Shown one piece after another: positions 49,001 through 58,025 of a stretch of 64,000 nucleotides of DNA. The translations under genes and the position numbers were made by a program. The stretch's first letter is position 1. Each line of letters starts with the position of its first letter. The notes under the pieces are model-generated. The model saw nothing but the letters and a program-made list of their open reading frames with translations, was not told the origin of the DNA and did no database searches. Source of the stretch: Oryzias latipes (Eukaryota; Chordata; Actinopteri; Beloniformes; Adrianichthyidae); contig NC_019868.2 of the NCBI RefSeq assembly GCF_002234675.1, forward strand, positions 24,566,293-24,630,292. The letters are read 5' to 3'.

Positions 49001-49918
49001 TCATTTTAAAGACTCCGATGGATCATAAGAGAGAAAAGAATCAGAGGAGGAGGAATTGATTTATGTAGACTTTGTTTTCTTTGTAACAAACGTTTGCTTC
49101 ATCATCTGGACCAAAACAAGAGCCAAGAGGTGAACTTTCTCTCTGAACTGATGCTTTTTTTTTTTTTAAACCTATCACGACGATCAGCAATGGAAACCAC
49201 CTTCCTTTGCCGCAGCATTGGAGGCCGTTAACACGACGACGCGTCACACCACATATCAATAATGAAAAACGAGTATGAATAAGGGATTTAAACCCAAATA
49301 ATAACTAGAATAAAGTACTACAAATGGAATGAATACATACTTCTTTCGTAAGCGGCATAATGGCCTTCAGTGTGTCCGTTATCAGAAACGAATGGACTTA
49401 CTGGACACAATTGTCCTTTGCTTTCTTCTTTTCTCTTCAACTTCTTTTGATTCACTGCATTGACGTTGAGCTGACCTGGATTTGGAGACAAGAAACACAT
49501 AAAAACATTTAGACCAATGAATCCCCAGAGCTGCAAAACGGCACCCTTAGATTAGTAAACACTGCAGAAGACTTTTATTTCTTTACTTCCGAACACTTTG
49601 GGATGTCCTCGTATTAAAGTAATGGTTCCTTCAAAGCTAAAATATATCGGTATATTTTTAAGAATTGGCTAGTATTAAGGATTTGTTGGATTTTGGATGT
49701 TCGTGTTTAAATTAGATTATTTTCTCTCTTTTGCATAAAGTTAAAATTTAACTAAAATCTGTAAATATAAATATTGCTTCCAACAAAACTAGTCTTTTTT
49801 CACTCATTTGTTTTATCAATTACTTGCATAAACTTAAAAGTGACTTCAGTATTTCCTCCAAAGTTGTCCGTTTGGTGGACTGATATTTGAAATATACCAA
49901 TATACCATACTTGTTTGT

Positions 49919-49965
<47 letters not shown>

Positions 49966-50420
49966 TTCTTTTACAGTTACATAGTCATATTTCATTGTAC
50001 GTGGGAGCCATGGGTCATGTGGTTTAATGGAGGGGAGTGGGAAGGGTGAAGGGTGGGTTGGGGTTTTTATTGTAATGTTGTGTGTTTACTGTTTTTAGTG
50101 TTAAAGCGCTTCGAGCTGCACAAAGTGCATGAGAAGCGCTATTTTATAAATAAAGTTTGATTTGATTTGATTTGAAAAAATGCGACAGAAAACAGATTTT
50201 AGGATTACTGTCCACATTACAAGTCCTTCCCCTTTTAAAAATATACCTAAAACATCTTTATCTATTTAGATATCACTCCCTTTGTTCCCTTGAGTCACTT
50301 TATTTAGTTTATTTGTGCGTTAACATCCCGTCTTTCTGTTCTGTGCCATCCAGAGCCGCTCTGTCTGAACTGGAGGTTGCAGTGGAGTCTTCTGACCCGA
50401 AGAACCAGCAGGAAAACTGA
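40054..50420 (+). CDS. ptcd3: Mitoribosomal small-subunit PPR protein mS39
   Basis: Pentatricopeptide-repeat protein (MRPS39) of the mitochondrial small ribosomal subunit, needed for translation of mitochondrial mRNAs. Exons: 40054-40142, 40450-40502, 41346-41385, 41521-41566, 41662-41730, 42958-43062, 43135-43258, 43347-43450, 43529-43687, 43775-43835, 44996-45078, 45255-45399, 45624-45674, 46660-46749, 46852-46880, 46953-47059, 47165-47243, 47323-47413, 47489-47574, 47661-47797, 47868-47909, 48018-48176, 50354-50420. Total 2016 nt, 671 aa (human 689). The N-terminus [20 protein letters not shown] is basic with few acids, as in a mitochondrial presequence. Recognisable blocks follow: [75 protein letters not shown], then PPR-type helices ([15 protein letters not shown]). 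The 72-bp intron 43063-43134 is in frame and stop-free. The C-terminus lacks the long Ser/Asp tail of the human protein. Confidence 0.96.
40800..41130 (-). mobile_element. L2-like LINE 3' fragment
   Basis: Minus-strand sense gives GGGATCAATAAAGTATTTCT, the typical 3' end of fish L2 elements, preceded by several hundred bp of A-poor 3' sequence. It is 5'-truncated and lies in ptcd3 intron 2. Confidence 0.6.
42380..42823. mobile_element. TTAA-ended MITE family B, copy 6
   Basis: The right end GGGGGTCTTTAA stops at TTAA 42820-42823. The core TTTCTGCAGAGCAGCAGGAG is present at about 42501-42520. The left terminus is degraded. Lies in ptcd3 intron 5. Confidence 0.65.
43063..43134 (+). other. ptcd3: 72-bp in-frame mini-intron of ptcd3
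   Basis: Starts GTAGGAGG and ends GTGTTACAG. Its length is a multiple of three and it contains no in-frame stop, so the open frame reads straight through from EPHIP to CLMPE, inserting 24 residues. Human PTCD3 reads EPHIPCLMPE with no insert (from memory), which supports removal as an intron. No obvious long polypyrimidine tract precedes the acceptor. Confidence 0.75.
43905..43965 (-). mobile_element. LINE 3' tail remnant
   Basis: Minus-strand sense gives AAAGTGCTTTATAAATAAAG then TTTGACTTGA, a standard non-LTR retrotransposon 3' end. Lies in the ptcd3 intron 9. Confidence 0.55.
44020..44383. mobile_element. TTAA-ended MITE family B, copy 7
   Basis: Ends GATCGGAGTAGAATTTTAA with TTAA at 44380-44383. 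The core CACTCTGCAGAAACTAGGAC is at about 44286-44305. The left end is inferred from alignment with the copy at 29054. Lies in ptcd3 intron 9. Confidence 0.6.
45689..46606. mobile_element. hAT-like transposon in ptcd3
   Basis: The left end CGGCGGTCCCCAACC is mirrored at the right by TTGGGGACCGCTG, the inverted-terminus type of fish hAT/Charlie elements. Flanking 8-mers TTTTAAAA and CTGTAAAC match at only 5 of 8 positions, so the target duplication is weak. About 918 bp; a 73-codon open stretch at 45944-46165 may be a shrunken transposase remnant. Confidence 0.7.
49915..49968. repeat. (TTTA)n microsatellite
   Basis: About 13 uninterrupted TTTA units. Confidence 0.95.
50060..50178 (+). mobile_element. 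LINE 3' tail with (TTGAT)n end
   Basis: Reads TTAAAGCGCTTCGAGCTGCA, then GAGAAGCGCTATTTTATAAA and AATAAAGTTTGATTTGATTTGATT, the 3' stem-loop and short tandem tail of a 5'-truncated non-LTR element. Confidence 0.75.
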
Positions 50421-50461
50421 GTTTTTACATCCATACATGCAAAAATCTTCCAGATGCCTCG

Positions 50462-50497
50462 AATAAACCTGTGTCTGTACTCCCCCCATCTAATAAA
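50462..50497 (+). terminator. ptcd3 polyadenylation signals
   Basis: AATAAA at 50462-50467 and again at 50492-50497, 41 and 71 bp past the stop codon, followed by a TG/T-rich stretch. Position and context fit cleavage signals. Confidence 0.7.
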
Positions 50498-50499
50498 AG

Positions 50500-52085
50500 T
50501 TTGACGCATAATTTCTCCTGGTTTTGTCTGTTTACTTCTGTGTGTGAATCAGGAGTGACTGTGTAGCCTTTTCTGAAGCTCTGTAAACTGATGGAGAAAT
50601 GCTTTGACACAAATGAGAGAGGGGAGCACCCTCCACGAGTAAAAACATGTTTGTGCAACTTAACAACAGACACTTTCTACACAATCTACTACCATTAGCT
50701 GTGAGGCCTGGGGGGGCCGAGTGCACATTTCGCTCTGATAGCTCACAACTTCCTGAAACTGCTGATAAGCTGCTTCCTGTTCCTGCTCCAGAGTCTCCGC
50801 ACAGACCTCGGGGAAGATCCGTCAGCAGCAAATCCTCACTTTTAAGCATTTGTCAGTGGAACAAGTAGCTTTTTTTGTGGTAAATTGAATGACTAGCAAT
50901 CTTTCAGACGTCAGCCTGCTGATGGCATCGGTCAGAACAGGTCTGTACCTGCTGGTGGTCAAAGATGCTGGAAGGAGGGTGTGTATTGGTGGGAGCAGGC
51001 CGGCTCAGGTGCGTGCCGCTCCTTCCTTCCACCAATCAACGGCGGCGCTGCCTGTGTGACCAAATAAGGAGAAGTGGGCTGAAGGAGAGGGTCAGCGGAT
51101 GGGTGTGGTCGGAGAAACAGAGACTGCCATCCTCACGCAGACGGACTGACTTTTGTTATTTGCATGTGGCATGAAAACCTTGCAGACTCCCACAAACTTG
51201 ACCATTTCTAAAAGCCTCAGGCGGGGGTTCACTGAAGGGCGGAGGAGGTGCAAGCCGTTCAAAAACACAGGATGATGATCCTTTAGTGCATCCTTAAGTG
51301 AAAAGCAGCCGGTGTGAAACAAGGGTGTCTCAGCTTTTGACAGAAAATCTTCAGGATTCAAAGTCTCGAAGGCAGCAGATGAAAATTCCTCCAGTTATTG
51401 TTTCATCACATTTATGAGTTTTCATATTTCAGGTTAAAGTCTAAGAAAAGTCTCCAGGATGGGAGGACTGAATGAGGAGCGCAGAGACAGAAGCAGAAAA
51501 CTGGTTTGGATTTCCCAACATGTTATGGAAAATCATGGCAAACATGAATGATGTGCATGTTTAAACAGTAAAAACATGAAAAATCTTCTTTTTCTTTTTT
51601 CAATATTTTCATAACATTTGCTAACAGTTAAAAATACAAATTGTGACACATAGAAAACAAAAATCACATTTTTATATTTACAGCTAATTTTTTTGTTAAA
51701 GAGTTTGTTTCCTTTTTCTGCATTCTATCAGACACATTTTGTTTTATGGATTTATCCAAATCTTGTGTTTCTATTAAAAAATCTGACATTTTTACTTGTG
51801 AAAAAGCCACTTTCTGCTACAAAATGTAGCTTAATGATTTACGGACGTGGCTCATTCTGTTAGTCCATGTCTTTTTCACACACATTCCCACGGCACAGTC
51901 GGAGGTGAAGAGTGACTGTAAATGTTGGTTTGGCTCACCAACGTCCATCTGAACAACGTTATCAGTCCTAAATGAACAGCAGCAGCAGGTGAAATCCAAG
52001 GTCTACATTTTTAGCTGTAATATCAACACCAACATCAAACCAAATCCCTGGAAATGAACCAATGAGAAAAAGAGATTGAAGTCTT
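50500..52085. other. Intergenic, no gene recognised
   Basis: Moderate GC at 50650-51350 and AT-rich beyond. Several short open frames exist, but none has splice context together with recognisable protein features. Confidence 0.5.
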
Positions 52086-52450
52086 GCTGGGACTTGATAA
52101 ACAGAGGGCCCAGAAAGCATAGATATTTTTAAGAAAAGGCTGAAGATCTATCTCTTTCATTCTTTTTAGCTCATTTTTTTTGGTTAAAAGTACACTGGAT
52201 TACTAAAAATTCATGTTAATATTCCTTAAATTTAATGCATTAATATTCAATAGTTCCTTGATTTTATCAGTTTTTCCTTTTTTAATGATCATTATTATTT
52301 CCAGTCCTTCCCCTCTGGGTCGGCCTCTAGCTGAGGACCCGCATTGTGGTCCTGTTGTGATGTTGTTTGTGGCCTTATTTATTCTGCTGTACAACACGTT
52401 GTGTTACCATGTCTGAAATGCGCCAAAATAATAAAGATTGATTCCATTTG
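52085..52450 (+). mobile_element. Rex1-like LINE 3' end
   Basis: Contains GCTGTACAACACGTTGTGTT, then ACCATGTCTGAAATGCG and AATAAAGATTGATT, a pattern typical of the 3' UTR of CR1-clade Rex1 elements in fish. 5'-truncated. Confidence 0.6.
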
Positions 52451-54820
52451 AATTCAAAACATAGAATTTTTTTTAGCTGACTACAAGATATGACCCAAAA
52501 CTAAGGTGGATTATCATCCTCTAGAAAGAAACAGTTTCAAAACTAAACATTTTATGTGTATCAAAAACAATAAGTAATTGTTTTTTTGTTTTTTTTTAGA
52601 TTAGAGGAATGCGTATCCTAAAAGGACAAGACAAAAACTCTTTATCCATTCCAAATGATATTATAATGCTCTGTATCAGTGGAATCATTTTCATAGGTTA
52701 GCTGAGGAACATGTATTTATTCAAATTAAATAAGGACTGCTGGGGTGGGGGGGTGGGGGCAGAAGAAAAGCCCAAATAAAACTTGAAGTAGAACTCAATT
52801 GTTTAATTTTAAATTTTAATCACGTAACTGCTTGAATTATCTCTTTTATTCTGAAATACAAACTTGTATTTTAGAACAGGAGCAGAAATACATTTATGCA
52901 TGCAAATAATTCATGTCTTGGTCTTAGCGTAATAATCATAGTTGAATTTAAGTCTTGAGTCTCTTCTAAATGTTTAAAAAAACTTGACAGATATTTGATC
53001 TGAATGAATCATTAGTTTTAACACATAAAAAACTACTATTATTTTTACATAACAACCCATTTATTGGAACCTAACTTGTAAACAATCTAGAAATTCCCCC
53101 TCACTTTTACATAATCTCAGTTAAAAATCACATTTTTCACCTGCTTAAAATTAAATCTGACCCTGTTTGGACCTGAAAGACTATAACTGTCTCATGCAGG
53201 ATGTCCACTGGAGAAAAGCCAAGCAAAGCAGTGTGTGAAAGGCAGACATTAAAGCTTCGGGGCCTTTTGGTTGCTCCAGGATTTATTGAAACTTTATTGA
53301 CTCTTTTACCAACACGAGAAAATGAACACTAGATCTGCACAGCTCTGAAGCTAAGACCCTCCAAATCTTTCCAAGAAAACAGTCCTTCAGTGCAAGAATT
53401 TAGTCTGACAAGATTCAGCACATCACACCAGGAAGAAGGCCAAGAGATTGGAGCAGACCGAGGAGGAGAAAGAATGGGAGGTTCGGAGAGGAATGAGACA
53501 AGGAGGAGAAGGGAGAAAGAATTCCTGCATGTTCCGACAGGCAGCAACAACACCGCTCCGACAGTTTGCACAGTTACTACTGAGGTGTGTTTAGTAGACA
53601 GAATAATCTGTATATCTGTGTCCATTGACGGCGTAAACACAACTCCGTCTCCTGCATGGTGTCGCACATGGGATGCTCTGTTTCCATCTGAGGAGAACTG
53701 ATGCAAAAACCAGAAGAAATGTTTGATTTTGATGGAAATAAGTCACAGCAAACACATGCACGACTCCATCCATGCCTGAGCCTCTCAAAAAAAAAAAGAA
53801 AAAAGATTGTTGTGAGCGATCTAACCATCAGAACAAACAGCATCTTTCTATGAGGCCTTTCTCCAACTGATAAAACATTAAAAAATGGCTGGATGGGGAG
53901 TTGAGACCTGTGAAAAGCATGTCGCAACTCTTTTGTAACTAACTCTGCTCTGAGGAATTTCATTTGGATTGTTTTTTTTTTTGGTTTTTAACATTTGAAA
54001 GTTGTTGGGGAATTTTGAGGTTTAATTAAGGTTTTCTTTCTACTTCAGGTAAGACCTAAAACCTTTTCTGCTGTGAATTGTCCCTTGTTTTTATCACATT
54101 TTTATTTGTTTCTGTGGAGGTTCTCCTGGATGCCCTGTCCTTGAGACAATCACAGCTGTTTCTAACCAGGTTTCATTTTTAAGGAGGGGTCTTCTCTGTT
54201 TTCAGTATCGGAGAGTCCCATGGATTTGTCTAGTTGTTGGGTTCTGTTATGGGTTCTTCTCCTCCACAGTTTGTGTCAACCTTTGTTAACAAAATCTTTT
54301 TTGACCTGTGCTGGATCAGTTCTAGCCTTAGGTTTTCCCCCCAACTGGCCAGCTGTAACATTTTGTGGCTGTCTAAATACATGCCTGATGCTACAAGGCA
54401 TGATGTTGTTGTAGCTGGAGCTGATGGAGCATGGCAATAATGCTGTTAAACCTCTTCTGGTTTTTCTAAAGTACAAAAACATTTTTCAAAAGGTACATTT
54501 TTCTCATTTAGTTCAATTCAAAGGGTGGTAATTTGTGGAATAATTTACTGACCAAAGACAATTAATTCTTTTAAAAAGTCAGTAGCGAAAAATTCAGAGA
54601 ATTAAAAAAAAAGGTGAACTATTTTTTTACTATGAACTCAAAGAAATCTAAGGAAAGAGAAGAACAAACATATAATTTCACTCGTTAAGCTTCCAGCTCC
54701 CTAAAACAACATTAAAACTGTTGCAAAAATGTGTATAATTTTTGTCAAACTTGATTTTTCTATTAATATCTTTAAAAAAAGGAAAATATTTTATGTTTTA
54801 GGTAAAGAATAAATGTCCCC
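52451..54820. other. Intergenic, no gene recognised
   Basis: Mostly AT-rich. Overlapping open frames on both strands at 53330-53960 have no splice sites in matching phase and no family resemblance, so they are not called. A short G-run tract lies at 52740-52760. Confidence 0.5.
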
Positions 54821-54829
54821 AAATGTATC

Positions 54830-55013
54830 TAGAAAGACACATTTTTCTCCTGTGGAATGAGGAGGACTACATGGAGGTGGAGGAGGAGGTGCTGGGAAGA
54901 GGCGTAGCACCTCCTTACAGAGGGCGGCGTCCGCGGAAGAAAACGGGACACGAGAGCTCCGACAGGCCGACAGAGGGAACTCATTTCCAGGGTGGATTCA
55001 GTGAATTCCAGCA
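54830..55013 (+). other. Orphan exon-like open block
   Basis: A GC-rich island in AT-rich DNA. One frame is open across it and reads protein-like (EEDYMEVEEEVLGRGVAPPY, then RGRRPRKKTGHESSDRP). It ends exactly at a good donor, CAG|GTAAGA at 55013/55014. The acceptor side is weak (TAG at about 54831) and no partner exon was found in the next 3 kb. It could be an exon of an unrecognised gene, a non-coding RNA exon, a decayed gene or a transposon piece. Confidence 0.35.
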
Positions 55014-57380
55014 GGTAAGAAGATGGAGCAGCGTCTAAGGCGTTTATCTCCCCACTTTAAAAACATAGGCTGGTGTGACGTTCAAGAGCGAGAAAAAAAA
55101 TTGATTTATTAATCACTGCGAGAGATTTTTTATTTTTTATACACTTCACCGTTTTATTCAAAATTTGTATGACCTCTTTTTGTTTTTATTTGGCTTAAAC
55201 ATGTGTGGACAAACACATTTTCAACAGCTTTCCCTAAATTACATTACTCTAAATTGTAAATAAGTTACTTATGGTGCCAAATCGGGGGCAATAGTTAGAA
55301 ACAAATGTGAAACACATCAAGGGAAAATGGTAAACGTTTAAAATCAATGTAAAACACATTTTTCTGAAATATGTAAAAGGAAATCGCGGGTTTTTATTTG
55401 TTTTTCCTAATGAGCGGTGGAATGTCCGTGATGTCATGAAACGCACCGTCATTCCAGACACAGACGTGTGTCCTGAGCCTGCAGTCTGCCTGAGGGCATC
55501 AATGTTACAGAGTTTAACAGTTTTTATTTCATTTACAGATAATTGAAATATATTCAGAGTTCAGTATTAAGTTCAGTCTAAATAATGCAAAAATTCTTCT
55601 TAAAATTTCAAATCACTAGAAATAATAGCAGGAAAAAACAATCCACAGTTTAAATTTCAATCAGGAAGATTGAAAACTAAACCAAGCCAAAGACTACAAT
55701 GAATCATATTCACTTTGAAATTAAACAAATCAGATCCGGAACCAGTCATGCAAATGACCCGGTGAACCAACAATTGTCTGTGTGTCCAACTGTTGCGGAC
55801 AGTTTGATCCATATTTGTCACCAATCTTGCGCCTGACTATATAAGTGTGTGCCGGTACGAGCTCCAACCTCCACATTTGCACATTGGTTCTAAGGTTTAG
55901 CTTATTTGTTTATGTGTCATGCTGCTGGTAAAACCATGTCACCACTGGAAACTGCAAGAAAGGTCCTTATTTTAAATAAGAACATGTTCTTCATAGCTCA
56001 CCTGGTTAAATAAAAGTTAAATAACATAAAAAAGGCAGGCAGGAGAAAGGAGGTCGTGAGGGTGGAAGTTTCAGAAAAAGAATTTATCAATGTTTGTCAG
56101 GAAATGGAGGAACGATTTCTCTGGTATCAGGGAGGATCTCATTTTGCTTTTTGGTGAACAAATAAGCAGTTACATATGTGATCGTTTTCTTTTTTCTACA
56201 TTTCCAAACTGCATTAAATGCTTAAAACCATGCACCTTTGACCTCTAATGTGCATTTGCAGTTCATGATTAAAACCAGTTGGAAGTAAAATTATCAACTC
56301 TTAGTCGTCTGGGGCCTTTTAGAGCTTTAAAAAAAAACAAAAATCTTTACAATTAGCTCCCTTAAATTATCTTTAAAACTGTTTTTTTATGACAATGGTT
56401 AACATCCATTATCTTCGTACAACCCCATCATATTTGTAACTGTCCCACAATAAACCTGAAACTGCCCAAAAGATCAATTTCAGGTGGTACATTTTGTATG
56501 CTTTTACCGAAAATCATAAAAATTGAGATCAGACAAATTTGATGCTTTATAGCAAACGATTAAACTTGTATAGACAAAATAAAAATGTAAAAATACACAA
56601 ACGAAGCAAAGAAAGGGTCAAAACAAGGTTAAAAAAATCTAGGTGTAGCTCCAATTAAACTATATAGCAAGATCCAAGGATTATTCTAACAGTTATCATA
56701 ATCTATCACTTGCGTGACCAAAATCTGGCAAAATGCGGCCCTCGTTCAAATTTCTACTGGTCCACAGTTTCCCGTCATAAAATCAATGATATGTGGCTCC
56801 CAGCACTTTCTAATAACTGCAATTTTGTTTTATTGTAATTGGCTTCATTAAATAAAAAAGCAACGACATGAGGCTGCTTGACCTTCAGATCCTCAAAGGC
56901 CAAATGAGAAGAACAGAGTCATTTGATTTGGTAAATAAAACCACAAGACTTCTGAATGAGAGAACCATTTGTGTCCTTTTCCTCTTCACATGAGTTATAT
57001 TTGGAAGTTTACAGTTGGCATTTAATCGTGAATCATTTCAGATTTGATATTGACAAAAGGTTCTTTATAGAAAGACTTCTCTATTATTTTTGTTAAAATA
57101 CACTATAAAATTTACATTAATTTTTGATAAAAAATTGTGTGTAGATATGGTTCTATTTTATGTGAAGAAATAGAAAAAATATTGTTAAATAGTTCATTTA
57201 CTAGAAATGTTCAAAGAATACAGGCTGATTGGTTGGCCCTAACACATTTTCACTTATCCAAATCCACCCCTCTTTGCAAAACGTTTAAACACCCCTGGTC
57301 CATCAGGACTATCATAAAAACAACTTTTTTTGTTGTAAGAAATTGTAGATGGCAGCGTGCATGAGTGTTGATTTGTGCAT
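55014..57380. other. Intergenic with unclassified repeats
   Basis: 55730-56030 has a TATATAAG box at about 55838 and ends in a GTTAAATAAAAGTTAAATAA tail, suggesting a retrotransposon or a transposon-borne promoter. Near 56735 a GCGGCCCTCG/GGCTCCC pair recalls hAT elements. No gene was recognised. Confidence 0.4.
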
Positions 57381-57382
57381 TG

Positions 57383-57674
57383 TGTATTAAAGCAGGCGGC
57401 TGTCTGCTTCCTGGCTCACTTTAACAGAGTGCTGCTGCTGCAGAACTGCACTTTAGCTCCAGGCTGCACTTTGCAGCGACAATGAAAACAAAGAATGCAC
57501 CTTATGGATGAAGCTCATAGAGCAGTGAGTCAACCAATCTGTGTGCTGGAGTCCAATGAAGTTCTCACGTTTTTTAGATCCTGTACTTGTTTTTAAAGGC
57601 ATATAGGCCAGCGCTGCTACTAATCTAGTTATACTATAATTAAAAAAAACAAAAAACTTTTCTCCATATGACAG
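57383..57674 (+). promoter_or_regulatory. Candidate plastin promoter and 5' UTR exon
   Basis: A TATA-like TATTAAA at about 57386 precedes a GC-richer, CTG/CAG-rich block, and a consensus donor (CAG|GTAAGAAT) occurs at about 57675. The first plastin coding exon begins with 8 untranslated bases after an acceptor at 58016-58017, so an upstream non-coding exon must exist; this is one plausible place. Unproven. Confidence 0.3.
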
Positions 57675-58025
57675 GTAAGAATCACGAATATACATCATAC
57701 CCTTAAAGATGAAAACATAAAACTACAGTCTTATGTTTTCAAAGACTCTTGTCCCTCACATGCTGCAAAAACTAAATCAAAATAGGTCAAACATTCTTAT
57801 TCATTTCAGATTTTCTAAGAAATGTGGTTTTATCCAGAGTCCCTATTTAAAAAAAAAAAAAAATCTAGTCACTAAGACAAACTTATTGAAAAACTTTCTT
57901 GATAAGACAGAAAGTAAGACAATTTCTCGTGAAGCAAGTCTTTTTACATCCTTAAGGTTCAGTTTTGCAGTGACAGGATTCTTCTTTCACACCTGCATTT
58001 GCTTGCGTCACCCACAGGTGTCAGG

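Larger units (their letters stand above)
48177..50353. other. Last ptcd3 intron, repeat-filled
   Basis: 2.2 kb between the last two coding exons. It holds a run of 14 or so G at about 48317-48331, a pure (TTTA)n tract at 49915-49968, and a LINE tail at 50060-50178. The part between 48400 and 49900 shows nothing I can name; I saw no box C/D snoRNA. Confidence 0.6.

Noticed and set aside
40054-50420. A SNORD94-type box C/D snoRNA inside ptcd3, expected because the human gene hosts one
   Set aside because: Short introns were scanned for RTGATGA plus CTGA pairs. Only weak look-alikes (for example in 47575-47660) were seen, without terminal stems, and I cannot recall the fish sequence well enough to call it.
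50532-50849. Minus-strand open frame downstream of ptcd3
   Set aside because: No start, splice or domain support; cysteine- and serine-rich by chance in moderate-GC DNA.
53329-53963. Overlapping open frames on both strands, 60-128 codons
   Set aside because: No in-phase splice sites, no recognisable domain and low-complexity composition; length is compatible with chance.
55730-56160. TATA box followed by short open stretches, resembling a small gene
   Set aside because: Ends in an AT-rich retrotransposon-like tail and has no sustained frame; more likely a transposon-borne promoter.
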